Positions 9,727-17,385 of a stretch of 64,000 nt of DNA are shown here, in pieces (within the stretch, counting starts at the first letter, position 1; each line of letters starts with the position of its first letter). The notes under the pieces are model-generated. The model was not told the origin of the DNA, did no database searches, and worked only from the letters and a program-made list of their open reading frames with translations. Location of the stretch: contig NZ_QKWJ01000006.1 of the NCBI RefSeq assembly GCF_003353055.1, forward strand, positions 1-64,000, written 5' to 3'. The DNA is from Cupriavidus lacunae (GTDB lineage: Bacteria; Pseudomonadota; Gammaproteobacteria; Burkholderiales; Burkholderiaceae). A program made the position numbers and the translations under genes.

Positions 9727-10695
9727 ATGAAACCCACCTTCACCGCCATGGCCCTGCTGGCCGCATGCGCAAGCGGCGCCGCGCATGCGGCCGCTTACCC
9801 CGACCGGCCGATCAAGCTGATCGCCCCCTACGCCGCCGGCGGCACCACCGACATCATCGCGCGCATCGTCGGCACGCGCCTGGGCCCGGTGCTGGGGCAA
9901 CCGGTGGTGGTCGAGAACCGCCCCGGCGCCGGCGGCGCGGTCGGCAGTGCCTACGCGGCCAAGCAGCCGGCCGACGGCTACACGCTGGTGATGGAGGTGG
10001 AGAGCTCGCACGCGGTCAACCCCAACGTCTACCTGAAGACCGCCTATGATCCGGTCAAGGATTTCGCGCCGGTCAGCAACCTGGCCGACGTGCCCAACGT
10101 GCTGGTGGTCAACCCCGCGTTCCCGGCCACGGACCTGCAGTCGTTCATCAAGCTGTTGAAGGCCAACCCCGGCAAGTACTCGTTCGGCTCGTCCGGCAAC
10201 GGCGGCCTGAGCCATATGAACGGCGAGCTGTTCATGAACGCCACCGGCACGCGCTTGCTGCACGTGCCGTACAAGGGCCTGGGCCCGGCGCTCAACGATG
10301 CGGTGGCGGGCCAGATCCAGGTGGTGTTCGACAATATCCCGTCGTCATCGGGCCTGATCCAGGGCGGGCGCCTCAAGCCGCTGGCGGTCGCCGCGAAGCA
10401 GCGCCTGAAGGTGCTGCCCAATGTGCCGACCTATGCCGAGGCCGGCCTGCCCGCGATGAACAACCCGTCGTGGTTCGGGCTGGGCGCGCCGGCAGGCACG
10501 CCTGCCGCCATCCTCGACAAGCTCAACGACGCCGTGCGCCAGGTGCTGGCCGAGCCGGAGGTGATCGCCGCCATCGAGAAACAAGGCGCGATCCCGGCAC
10601 CGACTTCGCGCAAGGCCTTCGGCGACCTGATCCGCGGGCAGAATGCCCACTGGAAACAAGTCGTCGAGGACATCCACTTCACCAAACTCCAGTAA
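9727..10695 (+). CDS. Bug/TctC-family periplasmic solute-binding protein
   Basis: 322-residue tricarboxylate-transporter-type binding protein with a signal peptide (MKPTFTAMALLAACASGAAHA, cleaved before AYPDRP). Family marks are YPDRPIKLIAPYAAGGTTD, VVENRPGAGGAVGSAYAAK and LKVLPNVPTYAEAGLPAM. A ribosome-binding site CGGAGA precedes the ATG. It lies 49 bases after the CoA-transferase gene and 15 before the enoyl-CoA hydratase gene, so it probably captures the acid that those enzymes activate and degrade. No TctAB partner is in the window. Confidence 0.92.
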   Translation: MKPTFTAMALLAACASGAAHAAAYPDRPIKLIAPYAAGGTTDIIARIVGTRLGPVLGQPVVVENRPGAGGAVGSAYAAKQPADGYTLVMEVESSHAVNPNVYLKTAYDPVKDFAPVSNLADVPNVLVVNPAFPATDLQSFIKLLKANPGKYSFGSSGNGGLSHMNGELFMNATGTRLLHVPYKGLGPALNDAVAGQIQVVFDNIPSSSGLIQGGRLKPLAVAAKQRLKVLPNVPTYAEAGLPAMNNPSWFGLGAPAGTPAAILDKLNDAVRQVLAEPEVIAAIEKQGAIPAPTSRKAFGDLIRGQNAHWKQVVEDIHFTKLQ

Positions 10696-10710
10696 GCCAC
10701 AAGGAACGAC

Positions 10711-11487
10711 ATGAGCGCACCTCAGCAAGAACCGCACGCCGGCGTCGAGATCGACGCGCGCGGCATCGCCACCGTCACCATCCGCGAGGCGGGCTCGCTC
10801 AATATCCTCAGCACGCCGGTGATCGCATCGCTCACACGCGCCATCGAAGCGCTGGCCGGCAATGACGCGGTACGCGTGCTGGTGCTGCGCGGCGCGGGCG
10901 AGAAGGGCTTTGTCGGCGGTGCCGACATCAAGGAAATGGCCGCACTGGACCGCGCCAGCGCCGAGACCTTCATCAGCGGCCTGCGCCGCCTGTGCGACGC
11001 CGTGCGCCACCTGCCGGTGCCGGTGATCGCGCGCATGCCGGGCTGGTGCCTGGGCGGGGGGCTGGAACTGGCGCTGGCGTGCGATCTGCGCATCGCCGCC
11101 GACAACGCGCAGCTGGGCATGCCGGAAGTGAAGGTCGGCATCCCGTCGGTGATCCACGCCGCGCTGATGCCGCGCCTGGTCGGCAACGCGCGCACCGCAT
11201 GGATGCTGCTGACCGGCGAGATTTCCGACGCGGCCGAAGCGCTGCAGTGGGGCCTGGTCAGCCGCGTGGTGCCGCTGGCGGAGCTGGACCTGGAAGTCGA
11301 ACGCGTGGCCGCGCTGCTGGCCGGCTTCGGCCCGGTCGCGGTGCGGCAGCAGAAGCGCCTGCTGCGCGAGTGGGAGGATGCGCCGCTGGAAGTCTCGATC
11401 AACAACAGCGTGACCGAGTTCGGCAGCGCCTTCGACACCGGCGAGCCGCAGCAGCACATGGCCACCTTCCTGAACCGCAAGCGCTGA
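10711..11487 (+). CDS. Enoyl-CoA hydratase/isomerase family protein
   Basis: 258-residue crotonase-fold protein. The oxyanion-hole sequence VGGADIKEMAALD (residues ~68-80) and CLGGGLELALACDLRIAADN (~112-131) are both clear. Glu in PEVKVGIPSV is the usual position of a catalytic acid. These enzymes hydrate, isomerise or cleave acyl-CoA thioesters. It is the last gene of the CoA-transferase operon and probably performs the second step on the CoA ester. The exact reaction is not determined. Confidence 0.92.
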   Translation: MSAPQQEPHAGVEIDARGIATVTIREAGSLNILSTPVIASLTRAIEALAGNDAVRVLVLRGAGEKGFVGGADIKEMAALDRASAETFISGLRRLCDAVRHLPVPVIARMPGWCLGGGLELALACDLRIAADNAQLGMPEVKVGIPSVIHAALMPRLVGNARTAWMLLTGEISDAAEALQWGLVSRVVPLAELDLEVERVAALLAGFGPVAVRQQKRLLREWEDAPLEVSINNSVTEFGSAFDTGEPQQHMATFLNRKR

Positions 11488-11497
11488 CTGGCGCCTG

Positions 11498-12445
11498 CTA
11501 CGGAGCCGTGGCCGCCACGGTGCCGCCTTCGCGCGTGGCCACCACGCGCGGATCGTTCAGCAGGAATTGCGCAAAGACCTCGGCAAACGCAGGCAGCTTG
11601 CCATCGGCGCGCACAATCAGGTTCAGCTCGCGCAGGGCCCATGGCTCTGCCAGCCGCACCCCCACCACGCGCGCCTCACGCAAGGCCTGCGCCGCCACGC
11701 TGCGCGGCACCAGCGCCACGCCCACGCCGGCCTCGGCCAGCGCCAGCACCGCATCGAAGCTGTGCGCATGCAAACGCACGTTCGGGCCCTTGCCCGCGCG
11801 CTGCGCCATGTCGCGCAGGAACAGGAAGTTGCTGCTGGTGCGGCTCATGCAGACAAAGTCGAAAGCCAATGCCGCGCCGAAGCGCACTTCGGGCTCACGC
11901 GCCAGCGGGTGATCCGCGGCCACCGCAAGGATCAGCTCGTCGCGCGCGTAGCGCACCGAGCGCACGCCAGTGGCTTCGCCGCCGCTCTGGAAATCTCCCG
12001 CGAGGATGCCGACGTCGGCCTCGTGCGCCGCCACCGCCGCCAGGATCGACTGGCTCGCGCGTTCCTCCAGGTCGATATTCACATCCGGGTTGGCCAGCAG
12101 GAAGCGGCTCACGCTCGGGATGATGAAGCCGTTGAGCGAACTGCTGTTGGCCAGCAGCCGGATATTGCCCTTCAGCCCGGCAGAGAAGCGCCCCACCTCG
12201 CCATGCATGCGCTCCACGCCAAGCAGCAGTTCGCGCACATGGACCAGCAGGGTTTCGCCGGCCGGCGTCAGTTCCATGCCGCGCGCGGTGCGCACGAACA
12301 GTGGCGTGCCCATCGCATGTTCCAGGTTCTTCAACCGGTAGCTCGCCGCCGACGCGGTGATATGCGTGGCCGAAGCACCACCCGACAGGCTTTGCGCATC
12401 GGCAATGGCCTGGAACAGGCGCAGGTCGGTCAGTTCGTAACGCAA
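11498..12445 (-). CDS. LysR-family transcriptional regulator
   Basis: 315-residue LysR regulator with the N-terminal winged helix-turn-helix (ELTDLRLFQAIADAQSLSGG, then SAASYRLKNLEHAMGTPLFVR) and a C-terminal effector domain. I choose the TTG at 12445 because CGGAG lies five bases before it and LysR proteins normally begin three to five residues before the DLRLF segment. An ATG at 12505 would add 20 residues but has no ribosome-binding site. It is convergent with the CoA-transferase operon and may regulate it. The inducer is unknown. Confidence 0.9.
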   Translation of the reverse strand: MRYELTDLRLFQAIADAQSLSGGASATHITASAASYRLKNLEHAMGTPLFVRTARGMELTPAGETLLVHVRELLLGVERMHGEVGRFSAGLKGNIRLLANSSSLNGFIIPSVSRFLLANPDVNIDLEERASQSILAAVAAHEADVGILAGDFQSGGEATGVRSVRYARDELILAVAADHPLAREPEVRFGAALAFDFVCMSRTSSNFLFLRDMAQRAGKGPNVRLHAHSFDAVLALAEAGVGVALVPRSVAAQALREARVVGVRLAEPWALRELNLIVRADGKLPAFAEVFAQFLLNDPRVVATREGGTVAATAP

Positions 12446-12712
12446 GGCAACTCCGTTTGGGCCGGGCAGGTCGAAAGGTTTGGCGATTGGCAAGGTCGCG
12501 GCCATTCTAGTGCAGTACCGTGGGCATCGCGCCCGCACTGCCGTCCTGGCCACGGCCCTTTCGATTGATGTGGACGTCGTCCATTTTCTTTGCTAAGGTA
12601 TTGTGGACGGCGTACACAAAAGCGTGCGCCAGTTGCCAGCGCGCCGCCTGATGCGCGCGCCATGCCGATATCCACGGGCCGCCCAGGCGGCGGCTTACCT
12701 ACAGGAGTTGTC

Positions 12713-13138
12713 ATGCAAGTCCAGCCCTATCTGTTCTTCGAAGGCCGTTGCGATGAAGCCGTCGAGTTCTACAAGAAGACCCTCGGCGCCAAGGTCAACA
12801 TGCGGATGACGTTCAAGGAAAACCCGGAAGCCGACAAGGCCAGCCCGGGTTGCCAGCCCGGCGCCGGCACGGAAGACAAGGTCATGCACCTGGAATTCCA
12901 GATCGGCGACAGCGTGATCATGGCCTCCGACGGCCGCTGCTCGAACCAGCCCAACTTCCAGGGCTTCGGCCTGTCAATCAACTACCCTGACAAGGCCGCC
13001 GTCGAAAAGGCCTTTAACGCCCTGAAGGAAGGCGGCCAGGTGGTGATGCCGCTGGACAAGACATTCTTTGCCGACCAGTTCGGCATGGTCACCGACCGTT
13101 TCGGCATCATGTGGATGCTGCTGACGGCACCGAAGTAA
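12713..13138 (+). CDS. VOC-family (PhnB-like) protein
   Basis: 141-residue vicinal-oxygen-chelate protein of the PhnB/DUF1428-like type. It begins MQVQPYLFFEGRCDEAVEFY and contains the paired beta-alpha modules, ending FGMVTDRFGIMWMLL. Members include glyoxalase-like and bleomycin-resistance-like proteins, but the PhnB branch has no firm function. AGGAG lies seven bases before the ATG, fixing the start. It appears to stand alone. Confidence 0.9.
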   Translation: MQVQPYLFFEGRCDEAVEFYKKTLGAKVNMRMTFKENPEADKASPGCQPGAGTEDKVMHLEFQIGDSVIMASDGRCSNQPNFQGFGLSINYPDKAAVEKAFNALKEGGQVVMPLDKTFFADQFGMVTDRFGIMWMLLTAPK

Positions 13139-13220
13139 GCAAGACCTGACGCGGGTTTCCCGGCCAGCGGCGCGCCATGTGGGCTGATGGGCTTACAATG
13201 CGCCGCCCGCCGGAGAAACC

Positions 13221-13424
13221 ATGGACGATCGCATCAACGAACTCGAAATCAAGCTCGCCTTCCAGGAAGACCTGCTTGATACCCTGAACAGCACCGTGGC
13301 GCGCCAGCAGCAGCAGATCGACCTGCTGCAGGAGCAGTTCCGCGCGCTGTACCAGCAGGTGCGCAGCGCCGCCACCACCGCGGATGAAGCCGATCCCCAG
13401 CAGGAAATCCCGCCGCACTACTGA
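13221..13424 (+). CDS. slyX: SlyX family protein
   Basis: 67-residue protein matching SlyX: RINELEIKLAFQEDLLDTLN followed by a glutamine-rich heptad region and a short tail ending PPHY. It should form a coiled coil. A good CGGAGA site precedes the ATG. The biological role of SlyX is not established. It is followed by a DUF1439 gene in the same direction. Confidence 0.9.
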   Translation: MDDRINELEIKLAFQEDLLDTLNSTVARQQQQIDLLQEQFRALYQQVRSAATTADEADPQQEIPPHY

Positions 13425-13543
13425 TCGACGCAGCCCGCGCCATGCAGGCCGCTAGCCGATGTGACGGAACGCCACCCCGCCCGCGCGGTCTGACAGGCTG
13501 ACTCCATCCACGGCGCCGTCGACAGGCGCGCCCGATCCGCCAC

Positions 13544-14101
13544 ATGCGTCTGAACCCCTCCCTGCTATTCGCCGCTGCCTGCATCGCCGCTGGCGCGTCC
13601 TCGGCATTTGCCGGCTACAACCTCTGGACCGGCGAATACTCCCTGACCCGGCAGGAACTGCAGACCGCGCTGGACAAGCGCTTCCCCGCCACGCTGCGCT
13701 ACGCCGAAGTCATCAGCGTACAGCTCAGCCACCCCCGGCTGGTGCTGGACGAAGCCAACAACCGCGTCACCACCCACGTCGACGCACGCCTGACCAACGC
13801 CCTGCTGCCCTCGCCGCCGGTCGACGGCAAGCTCGCGCTGAACAGCGGCGTACGCTACGACCCGGCCAAACGCGCGGTGCTGCTCGACAACCCGACCGTG
13901 CAGCAGGTGGAGGTCGCCGGCATGGGGCAATACCGCGAACAGCTCAACGCTATCGGCGCGGTGGTTGCGCAGCAGTTGCTGAAGGACTATCCGGTGTACA
14001 CCTTCAAGCCCGAGGAACTGCGCTTTGGCGGCAAGGACATTGAGCCGGGGGCGATCACGGTGGGCAAGGATGAGGTGCGGGTGGCGGTGAAGCAACGGTA
14101 G
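13544..14101 (+). CDS. DUF1439 family exported protein
   Basis: 185-residue protein with an N-terminal signal peptide (about residues 1-23, cleaved near AFA-GYN). The mature part matches the DUF1439 pattern: EYSLTRQELQTALDKRFPAT and later YDPAKRAVLLDNPTVQQVEV. There is no lipobox cysteine, although several relatives (YceB) are lipoproteins, so it is predicted periplasmic rather than lipid-anchored. Function unknown. It is convergent with the EamA transporter. Confidence 0.85.
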   Translation: MRLNPSLLFAAACIAAGASSAFAGYNLWTGEYSLTRQELQTALDKRFPATLRYAEVISVQLSHPRLVLDEANNRVTTHVDARLTNALLPSPPVDGKLALNSGVRYDPAKRAVLLDNPTVQQVEVAGMGQYREQLNAIGAVVAQQLLKDYPVYTFKPEELRFGGKDIEPGAITVGKDEVRVAVKQR

Positions 14102-14141
14102 GCCTGGCCTTCCGGCCAAGCCTGCTCCTTCTCCGGCTACG

Positions 14142-15050
14142 TCACCCCCTTCCTCCCCGAAACACCACCCCCAACCCCGCCAGCACCGCGCCCATCCCCG
14201 CCATCGCCAGGGGCGCCATGCGGTTGCCCAGCAGCAAGTAATCCAGCAGCGCCGTGCCCGCCGGCACCAGGTAGAAAAGGCTGGTGACATTGACCAGGTT
14301 GCCTGCACGGATCAGCCGGTAGAACAACAGCGTCGCGCCGATCGAGATAACCAGCGCCAGCCACAGCAGCGGCGCGGCGAACGCCAGCGAGGCATCGACA
14401 ACGAAGGGCTGGAACGGCAGGCACAGCAGGCAGGCCGCCAGGCTCACGGCGTACTGCAGCGGCAGCACTTCGGCAGGAGCGCGCGTGACGCGCTTTTGCA
14501 GGATCGCGCCGACGGTCATGCTCGCCAGCGAGGCCAGCGCGCACAGCACGCCCGCCAGTGACAGCCTGGCCAGCAGCAGGCTGTCCGCCACCACCATGGC
14601 CAGCCCCGCCAGCGCAAGGGCGAGGCCCCCCATGCGTGCGGCGCTGAAGCGCCGCTCGGTCAGCAGCAGCGTCAGCATCGGCTGGGCGCCGAGCACGGTG
14701 GCCAGCAAGCCGGGTGTCATGCCGTGGTCCAGCGCGAGAAAGTAAAAGACCGAATAGCCGCCGATCAGCAGCAGGCCGGTCAGGGCCGTGTGCAGCCGCT
14801 CGCCGCGCGGCGGCAGCAGGCGGTGCCGCGCCAGGCCGATCGCGCCGAGCACGGCGCAGACCAGCGCGAAGCGCAGCGTCAGCAAGGCGAAGGGCGAGGC
14901 GTGGTCGAGCGCCAGCCGGGCGGCGATGGCGCCGCTGCTCCAGAGCAGCACGAAGAGGGGCGTGGCCCAGGCGGAGGTGGTGGCGGTGCGTGTGTCGGTG
15001 GCGGCGTCGAATTGCGCCGCGCAGTCTTTGTCGGTCGTCATGGATGTCAT
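14142..15050 (-). CDS. EamA (DMT superfamily) transporter
   Basis: 302-residue inner-membrane protein with about ten hydrophobic segments arranged as two EamA repeats; the second begins near LAGVLCALASLASMTVGAIL. PTM-like and HGMTPGLLATVLGAQP segments are typical of the family. It probably exports metabolites or amino acids. Two in-frame ATGs (15050 and 15041) compete and neither has a strong ribosome-binding site. No linked regulator suggests its substrate. Confidence 0.88.
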   Translation of the reverse strand: MTSMTTDKDCAAQFDAATDTRTATTSAWATPLFVLLWSSGAIAARLALDHASPFALLTLRFALVCAVLGAIGLARHRLLPPRGERLHTALTGLLLIGGYSVFYFLALDHGMTPGLLATVLGAQPMLTLLLTERRFSAARMGGLALALAGLAMVVADSLLLARLSLAGVLCALASLASMTVGAILQKRVTRAPAEVLPLQYAVSLAACLLCLPFQPFVVDASLAFAAPLLWLALVISIGATLLFYRLIRAGNLVNVTSLFYLVPAGTALLDYLLLGNRMAPLAMAGMGAVLAGLGVVFRGGRG

Positions 15051-15400
15051 CTGTCGTCAGCTTGGCAGGCTCCGGCGACGCGCATCGGCATGCGGGCACG
15101 GCACGGCGGCAGCGCGCACAGGCGTGCGGCTGCCGTGCGCGCAGGCACACGGATACGGGACTACCGGAGTTGAGTGAGGCTGGAGGGCGTGCCCGTCAGC
15201 CGCGCAGCGGCGGCGGCGGGTGCGCACCGCCGAGGTACGGCGGCGGCGCGACGGATGTGAACGCAGGCTGGCGACGCACGCATGGCAACGCGCGGCCCGG
15301 GGGCGCGGCGTTGACGGGGCGTTGGCGGTCTGCGGTCATGGTGGGAATCGGAAACTTCGAAGAAGTAGTCAGGCGATGCTATGCCTGTGCGGCCCTCTCG
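15051..15400. other. 350-base gap without a supported gene
   Basis: Between the EamA gene and the sirtuin gene, both on the minus strand. I see no convincing reading frame with a ribosome-binding site, no clear terminator and no recognisable RNA. It presumably contains the EamA promoter. Confidence 0.4.
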
Positions 15401-16264
15401 TCAACGAGGTTCTGCTGCGCCCTGCTCCAGCCGCGACACCAGTGCCTGCAGCGTCGGCGCGCAGCCGGCTTCCACCTTCAGCGCGAGCATCGCGTCGGCC
15501 CGCGTGGTGCCCAGGTTGAGCGCAGCCACGGGCTTGCCCATCTGGCCGGCCCAGACGCAGAAGCGGTAGCCGGAATAGACCATCAGCGACGAACCGACCA
15601 CCAGCATGGCGTCCGCGGCTTCCAGCGCCGCGCGCGCGGCATCGACACGCGGGCGCGGCACGGATTCGCCGAAGAACACCACGTCCGGCTTGAGGATGCC
15701 GCCGCAGCGTCCGCACTCGGGCACGCGGAACTGCGCGAACAGCGGCGATTCGAAATGCACGTCGCCATCGGCGGCAGGCTCGGCAATTACATCGCGCAGC
15801 GCGGCGTTCTGTGCCAGCAGCCAGTCCTGCAGGCCGGCGCGGTCATGGCTTGTGCCGCAGTCCAGGCAGATGGCATTGGCCAGGCTGCCATGCAGTTCGA
15901 TCACGCCCTCGCTGCCGGCGCGCTGGTGCAGGCCGTCGACGTTCTGCGTGACCAGCGCCGTGAGCCGGCCGTGCCCGCCCATCCGCGCCAGCGCATGGTG
16001 CGCAGCATTGGGACGCGCCTGCCACGCCACCGGCCAGCCGAGCATGCTGCGCGCCCAGTAGCGTTGGCGCCCGGCGTGCGAGCCGAGGAAGGCCTGCAGC
16101 GTGATGGGCTGCGAGCGTTGCCACTGGCCGCGTGCATCACGGTAGCCGGGAATGCCGGAATCGGTGCTGATGCCCGCGCCGGTCAGCACGAACAGGCGCG
16201 GGTGGCGATGCACGAAATCAAACAGCGCGGACACCGCGGGCGGCGGTTGCTGCAGCGCGCTCAA
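15401..16264 (-). CDS. Sir2-family NAD-dependent protein deacylase
   Basis: 287-residue sirtuin. NAD-binding GAGISTDSGIPGYR, the catalytic-histidine segment VTQNVDGLHQRAG and VIELHGSLANAICLDCG are present. The second zinc cysteine pair is CGRCGG. Sirtuins remove acyl groups from lysines using NAD, for example to reactivate acetyl-CoA synthetase. I choose the TTG at 16264: it overlaps the stop codon of the upstream gene as TTGA, and GGAGG lies ten bases upstream. A longer frame reads arginine-rich out-of-frame sequence from the neighbour. The pair is probably translationally coupled. Confidence 0.9.
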   Translation of the reverse strand: MSALQQPPPAVSALFDFVHRHPRLFVLTGAGISTDSGIPGYRDARGQWQRSQPITLQAFLGSHAGRQRYWARSMLGWPVAWQARPNAAHHALARMGGHGRLTALVTQNVDGLHQRAGSEGVIELHGSLANAICLDCGTSHDRAGLQDWLLAQNAALRDVIAEPAADGDVHFESPLFAQFRVPECGRCGGILKPDVVFFGESVPRPRVDAARAALEAADAMLVVGSSLMVYSGYRFCVWAGQMGKPVAALNLGTTRADAMLALKVEAGCAPTLQALVSRLEQGAAEPR

Positions 16265-16464
16265 CTTGCCGGATCCTCCGCGTGGTGCGCTTCCTGGCGC
16301 GCCTCCCACGCACGCAGCTCCTCGCGGTAGCGGTCCATCTCCTGGTAGTAGTAATCGAAGATGCAGGGATCGCAGCCGGAGCCGCAGCATTCGTCGTCGC
16401 CGGGCCGCTCTGGCGGCACGGGGCGGGGATCGTCGGGGGAGGAACCGGGGGGCACTTGAGACAC
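16261..16464 (-). CDS. Oxidoreductase-like domain (OXLD1-type) small protein
   Basis: Small protein carrying the conserved block ERPGDDECCGSGCDPCIFDY followed by a QEMDRYREELRAWEARQ helix, typical of the oxidoreductase-like N-terminal family (Pfam09791) found as short bacterial proteins. The cysteines suggest metal or cofactor binding, but the function is unknown. The start is uncertain. I give a GTG at 16464 because the upstream part of the open frame (to 16545) is arginine-rich and unlike the family. Its stop overlaps the sirtuin start. Confidence 0.7.
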   Translation of the reverse strand: MSQVPPGSSPDDPRPVPPERPGDDECCGSGCDPCIFDYYYQEMDRYREELRAWEARQEAHHAEDPAS

Positions 16465-16561
16465 TTGAGCAGCGCGCGGACAGCGCAATGGCGGACCAGC
16501 CGCCAGTATATTCCGGCCCGCACGCCGATGCCGGCCCCGCCCCAAGTGGAGATGCCGCTGC

Positions 16562-16900
16562 TCAGTGCCTGAGCAGCACGTCGCCGACCGGGATCACCAG
16601 TGCCGCGCCGGACAGGCAGGCGATGTCATCCTCGGCCAGCCAGCGCGACACCAGACTGGCCAGGCGGGCGCCGATGCGGGCCAGTTCGGGCGCATCGGCC
16701 AGGTACACGGCGTCAATCACGCTCTGCTCGAACAAGAGCGCCGCGCTCACGCGGCAGCGGCCGGGCGAGCCGGCCGGCTCGGCCTGCCAGCTGACTTCCA
16801 CCTGGCTGTCGCCATCGGGGCTGAAGCCGCGACTGTATTCGGCCGACATCGGAAACAGCCGGCAGGTATGCTCGCGCGTCCACTCGACCAGGGCAGTCAT
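16562..16900 (-). CDS. Hypothetical protein
   Basis: 112-residue acidic protein I do not recognise. It has no signal peptide or membrane segment and looks like a compact alpha/beta cytoplasmic domain (VEVSWQAEPAGSPGRCRVSA, then a helical LARIGARLASLVSRWLAED). A purine-rich AGAGGGGGA stretch lies before the ATG. The next gene upstream runs in the same direction 46 bases away, so they may be co-transcribed. Confidence 0.7.
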   Translation of the reverse strand: MTALVEWTREHTCRLFPMSAEYSRGFSPDGDSQVEVSWQAEPAGSPGRCRVSAALLFEQSVIDAVYLADAPELARIGARLASLVSRWLAEDDIACLSGAALVIPVGDVLLRH

Positions 16901-16946
16901 GGCGATTCCCCCTCTGGCGGGACAGCGTGCCCGCCGGTGCGCCGCC

Positions 16947-17183
16947 TCAGCGGCTCAGTACATGGTAGAGCCAGTCGTGCGCGCGCGCTGGCACGCCCAG
17001 CGCACTGGCATCGATGCACCGCCCCTGCATGCGCAATGCGCCACCGTGCAGGGCATCCACCGCTGACTGGGCATCGGGGTATCGCCCCATCACGCCATTG
17101 CCCAGCATCAGCATCCAGTCCTTCTCGCGGGGAATCAGCGTGAGCTGTCCCGCGGGGGTCTGGCAAAAGAAATAACCGTACAT
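16947..17183 (-). CDS. Hypothetical protein
   Basis: 78-residue protein, not recognised. It begins MYGYFFCQTPAGQLTLIPRE and ends with HDWLYHVLSR, with no export signal. The composition is like a small folded cytoplasmic domain. A GGGG-rich site precedes the ATG. It is likely co-transcribed with the hypothetical gene at 16562-16900. Confidence 0.65.
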   Translation of the reverse strand: MYGYFFCQTPAGQLTLIPREKDWMLMLGNGVMGRYPDAQSAVDALHGGALRMQGRCIDASALGVPARAHDWLYHVLSR

Positions 17184-17385
17184 GCAGTCCCCAACCCCTT
17201 GCGTTTGTCCATCTTAGTGTACGGCGCACCAGGGCGTCGCGCCGATCTGCACGCTTCCGAAGCACGTGATGAATTGTTTTTACCGGATCGCAGGCAGGGG
17301 ACCTGGACGCCACGTTTTGCCCGAAGATAGCCGGACCTCCCGCCGCGGCAGCCCACGCTCACCGGACAAAGAACCAGACCAGGCC

